Of a DNA stretch of 19,595 nt, positions 8,013 through 17,498 are shown piece by piece. The stretch covers positions 82,347 to 101,941 of the forward strand of contig WELB01000139.1 in the NCBI GenBank assembly GCA_009602725.1, given 5' to 3'. A program made the translations under genes and the position numbers. The notes under the pieces are model-generated. The model was given only the letters and a program-made list of their open reading frames with translations. It was not told where the DNA came from and ran no database searches. Positions within the stretch are counted from its first letter, which is position 1, and each line of letters opens with the position of its first letter. This stretch comes from Spirogloea muscicola. Lineage: Eukaryota; Streptophyta; Zygnematophyceae; Spirogloeales; Spirogloeaceae.

Positions 8013-8490
8013 TTGTTCACATGCACATCAAGTGCTTCCCGTGTCTGCTTGAGCATGAACGCCTGTCGGGGACCAAAGAGCAGTGGTGTGCTCGCTAGTG
8101 GAAGAGCCCCTCACAGGAGCTGATGATGCTGCTGATCCCCTGATATGGCAGGACGACAAGGTCTGCCAATGGGACGCGTTGCCTGGTGGCATGATAAGGG
8201 CAGCTCTCTGACTGCTCTACAACTTTGTCAAGTTCCTCAAATGTAACGGTGGCGCCTGTAGACAATCAATGTTCAACTTACATTGACCCTTCGGTTAGAG
8301 AAATGGGCAGCCCTTCTTGGCCTTGCTAGCCTTCAATCCCTCCTTGGCCCCCTTCTTCTTGACGTCCTTTTGCTTAAGCAGGTCCAAGCAGCAATCGTTG
8401 ACATGGGCTGTACTTCCCGACAATCTCACAGCTTCATTGATGCACAAGCTCTTGCGGGAGCCCAGCGCCACAGTCGGTAAGGACTCTGCA
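8013..8490 (-). pseudogene. DDX11: DDX11/CHL1-type DNA helicase pseudogene, reverse copy
   Basis: On -, exon remnant 8485-8282 reads SLPTVALGSRKSLCINEAV, HVNDCCLDLLKQ and KKGCPFL, then a TAA where the forward copy has TCA. A 26-bp intron remnant (8281-8256, GTAAGT...CTACAG) follows. Exon remnant 8255 to about 8017 then reads ATVTFEELDKVVEQ, SESCPYHATRQ and DLVVLPYQGI before a TAG. LGSR.LCxN, CPF and CPY..R are the Fe-S cluster neighbourhood of DDX11/Chl1. This piece is better preserved than the forward copy over the shared part and lacks the 111-bp tandem array. It breaks off just after the segment preceding the DEAH box (…gatgtgcatgt at about 8018), where the TGTGAC-bounded segment starts. 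It is too broken and short to be functional. Confidence 0.75.
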
Positions 8491-8613
8491 GAGATAGTTT
8501 TCCTTACGAGATTCGCGACAACGTTTATGCTTCTTTCGTCGGCTTTAGTCCCTAGATGAGGTTGAGGAAGCCGCAAGCCACAAAAAGCATTTACGCAGGG
8601 TGATAGACTAACG

Positions 8614-9085
8614 GTGCTCAGCGCCAGGCGTCGCTTTCTGATCACGGCCGCGTCGCCAGGGTGCCAGGCTGTCCCGGCGGACACTGACTGCCCGACAGGG
8701 TGGCCATCTCACGCCAGGTGGCATTTCAGACGCCGCTCCGCGCCAATGGCAGCCGCGCAAGGCGCGTGGCCGCTGCACGGGGCGGGCGGCGGGCGCACGC
8801 GCGGCACACGCCGCCGACGTGGACTGTGCGGGGCCGCTGCCCGGCGCGTCCGGGCAGGGGCGGCCTGCCGCTTGGCCCGGGAGGGGCACCTCGCGGAAAG
8901 CTTTTCCTGCTGCCCGGCGCTGCCCTGGCGGCGGCGAGGCCCCGGTTGTTGACGGCGCTGGGGGCTCCTGACTGGATCGGGCTGCCGGCCTCAACGGCGG
9001 CGCCCCCGTCCCGTCATGGGGGCCCCCATCGGGATCGACAGGATGGGCTCAAAACAGCCACTCCCATTGCCATCGTAACGACCGT
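8614..9085. repeat. GC-rich dispersed repeat, copy 2 (abuts the DGAT3-like gene)
   Basis: It aligns piecewise with 2008-2660 in the same orientation, with landmarks given under copy 1, ending at about caaatgccatcacgatgtaacg (2628) / cccattgccatcgtaacg (9063). It directly precedes the first exon of the DGAT3-like gene, so the gene's promoter and 5' leader, perhaps its true start exon, appear repeat-derived. Its open frames on both strands (8608-9287) are GC-driven and I do not treat them as genes. Confidence 0.6.
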
Positions 9086-9123
9086 AGCCAGTTTGCGCGA
9101 TCACCGCTGCCCCGCCGCCAGCC

Positions 9124-9124
9124 G

Positions 9125-9164
<40 letters not shown>

Positions 9165-9165
9165 C
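9124..9165 (+). repeat. GCC trinucleotide run (poly-Ala in the DGAT3-like frame)
   Basis: It consists of 12 GCC codons at 9127-9162 after GCC-GTC, in the same frame as the downstream DGAT3-like exon (AVAAAA...VRGSVTREAP). It would be translated only if the start lies upstream of it. Confidence 0.85.
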
Positions 9166-9219
9166 CGCGGCTCTGTGACGAGGGAGGCGCCGTCGCTGGA
9201 GCAGTCGTTGCAGGCCATC

Positions 9220-10109
9220 ATGGGCCGGGGCCTGGATGCCGGCCTGGTCATGGTCGCCGAGGCCGAGCCGCTGGCATCCGTCGCTGAGTCGTCTGTGACA
9301 TTGCAGCCGGTGAGTGGAAGATGACTTGTCATGGACACTTAGGCTTGACTGACAGTACTTCTGTGGCAAATTGTGGGTAAATGGTTGTCAATCATTGCAG
9401 GTTGTTGATGCCACTGCCCTGTGGGCGCTTGCAGGCACTCATGCAGGAGGTGATTGCCAAATTGGCGACGCTCCAAGGCGAGGTGCAGGATCTGAAGGCG
9501 CGGCAGAAGCGGCTCGAGGCGCAGTGCCAATCGTCGTCCAGCTCCTCGAGCTCATCTGAGAGCTCCAGCGATAGTGACATGGACATCAAGAGCATGCGCA
9601 AGGCCGCCAAGATGCAGAAGAAGGAGATGGCGGCAGCCAGGAAGGCGCTCCGGCAGCCGGTGGCCTTGGCGGTCGCTGATGGCAAAGCCGGCTCTGCCGG
9701 CACTCTCCAGGTCACGATGCCTGCGGTGTCAGGGATGGAGTCTGTGTTGCTCGAGACGTCCAAGGGCCTTGCGGTCGCCAGCATGATTGGCGGGGAGGTG
9801 GAGGTGTGCATGGGCAGCAAGTGCAAGCGCAATGGCGCGCACGAGATCTTGGCAGCTCTCCAGGCACATGCGCCGGCAGGTTCACCCGTGGCTGTCATGC
9901 CCTGCAAATGCCTTGGCAAGTGCAAGAGCGCGGCCAATGTGCGGTTCACCAGGGAGGACAGCAACCCTCAGACACGCTCGTTCGTTGATGCTGCTGATGC
10001 TGAAGCACTCTTGGAGCAGCATTTTGGCATGCACAAATCCTTCACCGGACTACCCTCTCTTGGCAAGACATTGGCTGCCCCAAAGATCCTGCAACCTGTT
10101 GGCATGTGA
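9220..10109 (+). CDS. DGAT3: DGAT3-like soluble protein with [2Fe-2S] thioredoxin-like domain
   Basis: Two exons: 9220-9309 and 9435-10109, with a 125-bp intron (GTGAGT..TTGCAG) and phase 0 on both sides; 254 residues from the ATG at 9220. Upstream the frame is open back to 9088 (stops at 9076 and 9085) through poly-Ala with no ATG. The real start could therefore lie in an unseen upstream exon, perhaps as a plastid-targeting leader. Exon 2 opens with a coiled-coil-like segment (LMQEVIAKLATLQGEV), a Ser/Asp-rich linker (about 63-79) and a Lys-rich helix (MRKAAKMQKKEMAAARKAL). The C-terminal half has the Cys pattern of plant DGAT3 and thioredoxin-like ferredoxins: CMGSKC (155, 160) and CKCLGKC (187, 189, 193). 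Plant DGAT3 is a soluble diacylglycerol acyltransferase that binds a [2Fe-2S] cluster. Acyltransferase activity cannot be deduced here; a plain 2Fe-2S ferredoxin-like protein is the alternative. It converges with HDH. Confidence 0.75.
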
Positions 10110-10548
10110 ATAGTGAAACAAGTATGGTGCTAGTGCTTCTTGGTATTAGATTATGTCCCCAGATTAATGTCCCCAATTCTTCTTGACTTGGCTGATAGCT
10201 TGAGGAGACTTGTTATTCTTCTAGCTCGCCATTCTGAGCTGGCCATTTGACACTGGATTAGGCAAGATCAGTCACATCGTGTCAAACAGCTTGTCCTGGG
10301 TGGGTGGCCGATTGTCACAGGCTGTCTAAGTATACACCTCACACTGCATGAGCATGAGATTCAGTACCACTCTCCAGCAGCAGCATTACCGCCGGGTGGA
10401 AATGCATGCTTTTGACAGTCATCTGGTGCATGATACTCTTCCGTACTCTCACGTATTTGTTGCAATTGTGGTGTCACTCACGGTAATGGCTTGGCCGAAG
10501 TCTTGGTAAATGAATTTAATCGACTTAAAGAGTTCGAACGCATAGCAG
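10110..10548. other. Convergent 3' spacer between DGAT3-like and HDH genes
   Basis: Presumably the 3' UTRs of both genes. I found no TGTAA-type polyadenylation signal on either strand, no repeats shared with the rest of the window and no coding frame of note. Confidence 0.5.
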
Positions 10549-13500
10549 CTACTGCAGATCCTTTAGACGCAAGGTTACAGCCCTCTGGTGGGCTGTCAGG
10601 CCCTCAACGTCTGCCATGATGGCCACAGATGGCCCTAGCTCCTGGAGCCCCTCCTCTGTAAGGGACTGCACGGTCATATACTTGACAAAGCTGTCAAGTG
10701 ACACCCCTCCGTACATGCGTGCATAGCCGTAGGTGGGCAGTACATGGTTTGTCCCACTTGCATAGTCGCCAACGCTCTCTGGCGTCCATCTCCCCAGGAA
10801 CACAGAGCCTGCACGCGAGTTGCACGTTTGTCAATGAGGTGGTGTACATGTGCTATGCAGAGGTAAAGCAACTGCATACCACTGCATTCCGCGTCAGTAA
10901 TCAGTAACCAGGCAACCATACCAGCATTCTGAATGTGAGGAAGCCAGTCTTCAGCATCAGCTGTGTTGATAATCAGATGCTCGGGCGCATACAGGTTGGA
11001 AAAGCGGCAGGCCTGCAGGAGGGCAGCACAGCATCGAGCTCAGGACAGCAATGACAGCTGCCAACAGGCCCCTCTTCAGCCCCCGTACCACCCTCCCCTT
11101 CTACAGAGTAACCCCGACCCCCCTCCTTCCCCCCAGCCCTTTGCCTCCCAAGCCCTCCTAAAGTCGTCAGACAATCTGCCTAAGCTTGATGATGACCACT
11201 AATGAGCAATTCATTGCTGCACCAGCGCCACAGCAAAGGCTTTGTCTGCGAGAGCAAGATTCAGAGCGACAACTACATAAGAATATAAAAGCTGGGAAAG
11301 CTTATGTGTCCTAACCTCAGCCATGTCGGAAGCTATAATCGAGTAGCTGTGCTCCAGAGCCTTGCCAGCGATGCTGCCGCGTGGCAAGGCATCACACTGC
11401 CGCGCCACTTCCAGCTCAATCTCAGAAAGGTTGACCTCGTCGCCCACCACCACCAACACTACCTGGCTGTCTGGCCCATGCTCAGCCTGCACGATGCACA
11501 ATGAGGTGCTGTGGAAAGAGCGCAGATAACAGATTCTTGGTTCACTCTTGACTCTGTACACTTGTGACTCAGATAAACCGTCCCCGTCTTCATGTGCTTA
11601 AAACTGGCTCTATATGGAGCAAGAGATCCGCATCGGGTGACTACCTGGGAAAGCAAGTCGATTGCCACATGTGCAGGGTTGGCACCCTTGTCAGCAATCA
11701 CAAGTACTTCCGAGGGGCCCGCAGGCATGTCGATGCTGATCATGGCCTCGCTGTTCTGCTTGCCCACTCATGAGAAGTTACACAGTGGAGATTTTGAGCC
11801 ACTATGATGACAAGGGCTTGAGAAAGAAAGGGTTTCTAATCACTAGAGCCATGCTCAGGTATAAGCTTCACTTGGGTATGCCTTTCCTTCATCAGCTAGT
11901 TGTGTTTCTCTATGAATACTGACTTGCCACTGAAACAGCAACTCTTGAGCAGACCAACCTCCAAACTGTGTGTTGACACGGTGATGAGAGACAATATACA
12001 AGGGGAGCCTCACTAGAGCTTATGTAAGAACAAGAATCCCTTCATTCCTTCAGCACCTGCAAGAGCATCTTGGCTGCTGTCACGTACTGGTTGCCAGGAC
12101 CAAGTATTTTGTCAACCTGGGCAGAGTCAATATCACAGTCAGTCAGCTACTGTGCTGATCCATTAGCTTACAGAACCAGGCGCAATCTTGGATGTAGCCA
12201 TGGGGCTTATCCATGCTAGTACAAGGTCAATTGGAAGTCAATCTGCTCAGATGCTGCTGATGCAAATATTGAGGAGCTCAGGGCAGCACATACTTGGATC
12301 AACAAGTTGGGCGCTGCCACCCTACCTTTGGACATGAGTCAGTTCCCCACGCCATGGCGGCAACAGCCTATCACAGTGCTCAAGAGGCACAGCACTAGCA
12401 TGAGCGAGGAAGGAGGGAGCTACTCAGACTAGTCATGAGTTGCACTGAAGCACAGACTGTGCTGTAGTGTAATCTTAGCCACAGGCACAGTGAGCCTAGC
12501 ATGGCTGCTTTGTACCTGTGCCCCACCGGCCTTGAGGATGTGTGTGACACCTGCTTTCTTTGCACAGTAGAGAACCTCCTGCACGGAAAGAGATTAAGGT
12601 TGAATTTCGTGAGCCAAGCATCAGAATTAAAGAAGAGTATTTAGCTGCATACACGAGGTCAGCAACATGATAGGATGCTGCCACTGCTCACCGGGCAGAT
12701 AGTACCGTCCTTCTGGGGGGGCGTTGCCACGACCACGACCTCGCAGCCGGCAATCCCAGCAGGCTGCCAAGGGGATAGTCGAGCAGATGTTACAGAAATG
12801 GCCAATTGCATGTGGGCAGGTAAGGATCTTGATACACTTTAGAAAGCAAAGTGCCCATTAAGGCCCTTCTTGGCTGACAGACAATGCTCACCACTGCGAG
12901 CATGAGCGCTGTAGACGGCAGGACCGCCGTCCCACCAGGCACGTAGAGCCCCACCCGCTGAATTGGCCGCGCCACTCGCCTACATTGCACACCCTGACAG
13001 TTGGACAGACGACGTTGCCAAATTTCTGTGGGGGTTTAGAGCACCATCATAACTAGTGGGTGCCAGCAACAGGGAAGCTCAGAAGCTCATGAGCTCAGGA
13101 AGGCTCAGACGAAGCGAGTCCTTATGGTCCGGTGGTAAACATGCCGGGTTGTAACTGCCGCCTGTTTCTCTATCCGACAACAGTCTTGGGGTTGCAACCT
13201 CCCTACATGAATTGGGAGCTACATGCCACTGAGAGATCGAGATTGAACAGGACTATCTTACAGGCATAGTCTCGACCACAAGCGCTTGTGTCTTCTTCTG
13301 AGCTTCGTGGAAGGCCTTGATGTTTGAGAAGGCGACATCAAATGCAGCCTTTGTCTTTTGCTCCAGCTGCAAGAACGCTGCAGGACTCAGCTTTCTAATT
13401 GCAGACAATTTAGTAGCTGCAATATAATTGAAATGTGATTGCAACTCAATGCTGTCGCCAAGCCAAGTCTGCATCACTGATAACTGCTGCTTTGCATGTG

Positions 13501-14939
13501 GAAATCTGCCATTCTGTTGACAGCATGCTTTTCTGTGCCCGCCCGCCTCTCAGATAGTCGAGTCAACCCTGAAGTCTTGCCCAACCTGCGGCTCTGGTAT
13601 GTCTTCAATCCTCTCGACAAATTTGTTGAGCTTGACCTTGTCGAAGCGCTCCGTGTATCTATGAAGAAATTCAACTGAGTACATCAGCTGCCTTGCCTCT
13701 GCCTTTATTGCTGCAGTGATCCACCAGAGCATGACATGAGGAGGAGATCCCAGCTATGAGCAGTTATTTCACCAAATACACACAGCAACCTGTACTTAGC
13801 CTCTGTATGACAGTGCAGTGAGGGCATCGTATAGCAAGAATGCAAGTCGAGCGAGTGAAGCATCTGGTCATGAACATCTGTACTCTTGAATCGCTGCATC
13901 CCCCCTCGTCCTCACGTCCTCTATGATGGGGCCTACCTGAGAAAGTACACAGATATAGAAATTATCTTACACTCTTGTGGAGTAGTCAAGCAGCGCACTT
14001 TCTTTCCGATACAAATGTACAAGGTATACATATATAAACCCTGAAACCTTGATCCTACACCCCTAGTTCGTGAACATCAAACCCCACACGATGACTTACA
14101 AAAGTCAAAGTACGACATCTCAGCAAAGTAGACCCCATGCGGGTGGTTGGCACAGAAATATGTGGCCAGTAGCTTCCTTTTCTAATATCTGGCCATGTAG
14201 TGTTCTCGTCTGGTACTCAGCATCCACTGCTCATTAAGAACCACATGCACGCTCACGCCCACAGTGACATTGCGGGCTGATATCGCCAGTTTCCCCTGCA
14301 GGTGCCTACCGTGTCGAAGATGGACGAAAAGTCAATGCGCGGTCGCGTCAGGAGCGCTGCGACTTCTGAGTCGCTCAGCTCGGCCAGCCGGTAAGAACGC
14401 AGCGATGTTCGCCTGGCTGGCTCCGCGCTGACTGCACAGGACGAGTCAGCAAGCCCACCACATTTCTCAGATGTTTTTCACATAGCATGGACTGGTTAGG
14501 ATCTGAACCTCAGACGCAGGCTGCCTCCAGACAGATCCTGCGCCATTTGCTCCAGAACAGAAGGGTGACCTCAAATCATCTTAACCCTGACCTGCGGCAG
14601 AGGTGTGCCCAGCCGCAATTCCTGTACAACTGGTTGTTCAGCATGCGCTGGATACTGTCAGCAGCACTACTACGAGCTTGTCCCGCGAGCGGGCGCTTCT
14701 CTAGTCGCTTATAACATTGGAGCGACAGGCAGCACAGCTTGCGCCACGTCCAACTCAACACCCTGAGTGGTCGAGCTTTGCTGCCAGGGGCGTCTGGCCT
14801 GCTGCCCAAGCCATTGCTACAGCCCACTTCTGCGGGTCTGGCCGGAGCGAAGCTGGCCAGCCAGCGACGGAAATCAGTGGGACAGAAGGGGCGGGAGGGC
14901 AGCACCTGCGAGCGACGCGGCAGCGGCGGCAGGCGCCAT
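10549..14939 (-). CDS. HDH: Histidinol dehydrogenase (histidine biosynthesis, final step), about 14 exons
   Basis: It oxidises L-histidinol to L-histidine with NAD and zinc, usually in the plastid of plants and algae. Exons on - (high to low): 14431-14310, 13936-13884, 13658-13586, 13366-13262, 12993-12892, 12763-12692, 12578-12516, 12367-12326, 12116-12057, 11755-11645, 11486-11316, 11012-10922, 10808-10549 (TAG stop). All introns are GT-AG and the phases join without a break. The first exon is tentative: 14939-14906 ([11 protein letters not shown], donor gtgctg) fits the phase, but 15003-14969 (MTFFRRGRTSQ) also fits. With the first choice the product is 452 residues, close to plant enzymes. 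Family motifs are [45 protein letters not shown] and [16 protein letters not shown]. By family alignment, zinc ligands Gln279, His282, Asp381, His440 and catalytic Glu347-His348 are all kept, with near-identical spacing to the E. coli enzyme. The N-terminal Arg/Ala/Ser-rich leader suits a transit peptide. Confidence 0.93.
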
Positions 14940-15212
14940 CGGCGGGGCGCCGCCGGCAATGGCCGCCACCTTGCGAGGTTCTGCCGCGTCGGAAAAACGT
15001 CATTCTTAATCTCCGATCACCACTCTCTTCGGAAAGATGGACTCAATCAAGTCTATTGGCGCGGTGGAGCGCAGCCGCGTGAGCTTCCCGAGCCGGCCAG
15101 CCGCGAGCGCCCGAGCGGCAGCGCCGCGGCCGTCGCCGGCGGAGGCTCACCTGCGCGGCGGGTGCCGTCGACGGGNCCGCCGCCGCCGATGGGAGGGGCC
15201 GCGACGTAAGCT

Positions 15213-15243
<31 letters not shown>

Positions 15244-15533
15244 AGCGTGCGGCGATATCGCCGGCGCCACCATGGGGCGCAGAGAACTGGAGATTAATGT
15301 GATGAATGTGCTGAATGACGGAAGGCTCGTGAGTGGCCAAGAACAAAGGCAAGCACAATGGCAGGAAGATTTGAGCCTCGTCGGGCTGCCCGACGTCGGA
15401 CTGAAGGGTTGCTTCGTCGGGCTTAAACCCTCGGCTTCCAGGGCTGAAGCTCTGGGGTCCCGAGCACTGCCCTCGCCCACGCCCCGCTCTCGGACCCCCG
15501 GCGGCGGCGGCGGCGGCGGCGGCGACGGCCGCC
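14940..15533. promoter_or_regulatory. GC-rich divergent intergenic region (HDH / RCL1), probable shared promoter
   Basis: It lies between the tentative HDH start and the RCL1 ATG. It contains a CCG run (15213-15243), a GGC run ending ten bases before the RCL1 ATG (15500-15523), one undetermined base (15176), and a perfect 7-bp inverted repeat CGTCGGG-ctg-CCCGACG (15379-15395) with further CGTCGG copies at about 15394 and 15415. No TATA-like box stands out. Several long frames overlap on both strands (15043-15721) but none matches a family, and they follow from base composition. If the alternative HDH first exon (15003) is right, the region starts at 15004. Confidence 0.5.
15379..15422. promoter_or_regulatory. 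CGTCGGG inverted repeat cluster
   Basis: CGTCGGG ctg CCCGACG is a perfect palindrome with a 3-base spacer. It is followed by cgtcgga and, 20 bases later, cgtcggg. It lies about 110-155 bp upstream of the RCL1 start. A role as a dimeric factor site or a 5' UTR hairpin is only inference. Confidence 0.35.
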
Positions 15534-17498
15534 ATGTCGGTGATGCGGCTTCGGGGCAGCCGGCAGCTGCGCGCGCGGCTGGTGCTGGCGACGCTGTCGG
15601 GCGCCCCGCTGCGTATCGACGACCTGCGCGCCTCCGCCAGGGCGCCGGGGCTGCGGCCCGCCGAGGCCTCCCTCCTGCGCCTGCTGGAGAAGCTCTCGCG
15701 CGGCTGCCGCGTCGAGATCAACGAGACCGGTGCCCACCGCAGCCCCTTCTTCCTCTACCACACTTGAAAGAATATATCCATTTCAGACCTTGTCGTCTCT
15801 CAGTGCTCTACGATGCACCTCCAGCAGGAGCAACAGAAGCGAGTTGAGAGACTGAGCTGAGGGTCTGATGAGGGGTCAGCAATAATTGTGAGGCACTCTT
15901 AGGCCCGACTGACGCAGTGGGTCCCTGAGCCAGGCACAAGGCTGCTGTACACGCCCGGCGTGCTGGTCGGCGGCCGCGGCCTGACGCACGATTGCGGCAC
16001 AGACCGCGCCATAGGCTACTTCCTTGAGACACTTATCGTCCTCGGGCTATTCGGCAAGAAGCCGCTATCCATCACGCTCACAGGTAAGCCAGTGGCCTTG
16101 ATATTCCCATCTCACATGCATTCAGCGGGCCCCAAGCTGAGCTAACACTTCTACAGTGGATTTGGAGTTACTTTGCGTACTCGTCTAATACTTCCTCATC
16201 TCAAGAGCCGCCATGCAGGGATTACAAATGACAACAAGGACCCTTGTGTGGACACCTTCCGCATTACCACATTGCCCCTTCTCCGGCGCCTCGGTGTTGC
16301 CACCGAGGATGTGGAGCTGAAGGTTGTGCGCCGAGGGGCCCCGCCACTTGGTGGCGGCGAGGTCCTCCTCCGTCTGCCCGTCGTCTCAGGCAGCCTCCTA
16401 GTAAGCAAGCTCTGGACAACTCGGCATTGAGCTTTTCCAGCTCTCTTAACCTTAACCCCCAAGCAGATCTCCTGTATATACAACCCTATGTCAGCTGCTC
16501 CAGCCTCCACCTGCTGGCAGGCATCGCATGCCCAGTTGCTAGGCTCCAAGCAGAAGACCTCAGCACCCTGTATTCTTGTCCCGAATTGCAGCCCGTGCAC
16601 CTGGTGGATGAGGGCATGGTGAAGCGTGTGCGGGGCGTCGCGTACAGCACCCGCGTGTCACCGCAGATGGTCAACCGCATGGTGGATGCTGCGCGGGGCG
16701 TCCTCAATCGCCTCCTTGCCGATGTTTACATCTTCACAGATCACTATGCCGGCTCCGAGTCCGGCAAGTGAGTGCCAAAGAGGCTTGTCTTAGTGCAGCA
16801 CACATTCATTAGCACGTCCTCGAGGTCAAGGGCTGGCGAAATTTTTTACATTCAGGGCTTAGGGAGGGCCAGGATTGCGAGATTTTCAGTCGCACCAATG
16901 TCTTCCAGTATATGAGCTAATTGATGAGAGATCTCCGTCCTGGCTGCGCTTGTAATGTTCAGGTCGCCAGGTTATGGGATGGTACTGGTGGCAGAGACCA
17001 CGACCGGGTGCCTCCTGAGCGCAGAGTGCGCAGTGGCCGCGAGACGCAACAAAGATGAAGAGGGCGTTGAGGGGGAGACAGTCCTGCTCCCTGAGGAAGT
17101 CGGCCAGCGGGCGGCGCATGCGCTCCTGGATAAAATACACCTCGGCGGCGTTGTGGACTCGACTCACCAAGTAATGTGTAGCTGCGCCATCGCACTTGTG
17201 GGTCAGTTACCCCTCAGTGATGGTTCAGTCAGAGTAAAAGCAGTATCCACCTTCTGAAGTGCAACCTTCTTGGGTCCCCTCATTGCAGAGCCTGCTGTTC
17301 CTGCTCTGCGCTCTGAGTGAGGACGACTTGTCTAAGGTGCGAGTGGGCCGCTTGGCGCCGGCGGCCATTGGGATGCTTCGGCACATCAAGGAGCTCCTTG
17401 GTGTGCAGTTCAACATACAACCGGAGCCGGCAACTGGCACCGTGCTGCTGTCTTGCATTGGCAGCGCACACAGAAACAAGTCCAGGAAACTTTCATAG
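15534..17498 (+). CDS. RCL1: RNA 3'-terminal phosphate cyclase-like protein RCL1 (18S rRNA processing)
   Basis: A nucleolar factor of the small-subunit processome that binds the GTPase Bms1 and is needed for early pre-18S cleavage. It belongs to the RtcA fold family without cyclase activity. Exons: 15534-15729, 15934-16083, 16219-16400, 16592-16767, 16963-17170, 17289-17498. They join to 1122 nt, giving 373 residues plus TAG, the same length as the human protein. Matching blocks include RLVLATLSGAPLRIDDLR, EASLLRLLEKLSRG, YTPGVLVGGRGLTHDC, ITNDNKDPCVDTFR, RRGAPPLGGGEVLLRLPVV, DEGMVKRVRGVAYSTRVSPQ, DVYIFTDHYAGSESGKSPGYG, LVAETTTGCLLSAE, LLDKIHLGGVVDSTHQ and LLSCIGSAHRNKSRKLS. All introns are GT-AG, but the first uses a weak donor (GTGCCC) that is required to join NETG to TRLLYTPG. 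An in-frame ATG at 15543 is an alternative start. Confidence 0.95.

Noticed and set aside
8700-9287. 195-codon + open frame rich in Arg/Ala ending in poly-Arg.
   Set aside because: It arises from the GC-rich repeat and the GCC run. The frame differs from that of the DGAT3-like exon and is not kept in the copy at 2008-2660.
11090-11170. Proline-rich + frame ([20 protein letters not shown]).
   Set aside because: It lies in an HDH intron (11013-11315); on the sense strand of HDH it is a purine-rich intron segment.
13125-13200. SINE or tRNA-like sequence in an HDH intron (tggtccggtgg as an A-box-like motif, ggttgcaacct as a B-box-like motif).
   Set aside because: The A-box resemblance is fair, but the B-box lacks the TTCGA core and no cloverleaf can be folded by eye.
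14576-14959. 127-codon - frame upstream of HDH as a separate gene.
   Set aside because: No family match. It spans the likely first intron of HDH, and only a short 5' piece in another frame is needed for the HDH leader.
15043-15721. Long Gly/Ala-rich - frames over the RCL1 first exon and promoter.
   Set aside because: They are opposite-strand by-products of the GC-rich RCL1 exon and CGG runs; no homology and no partner exons.
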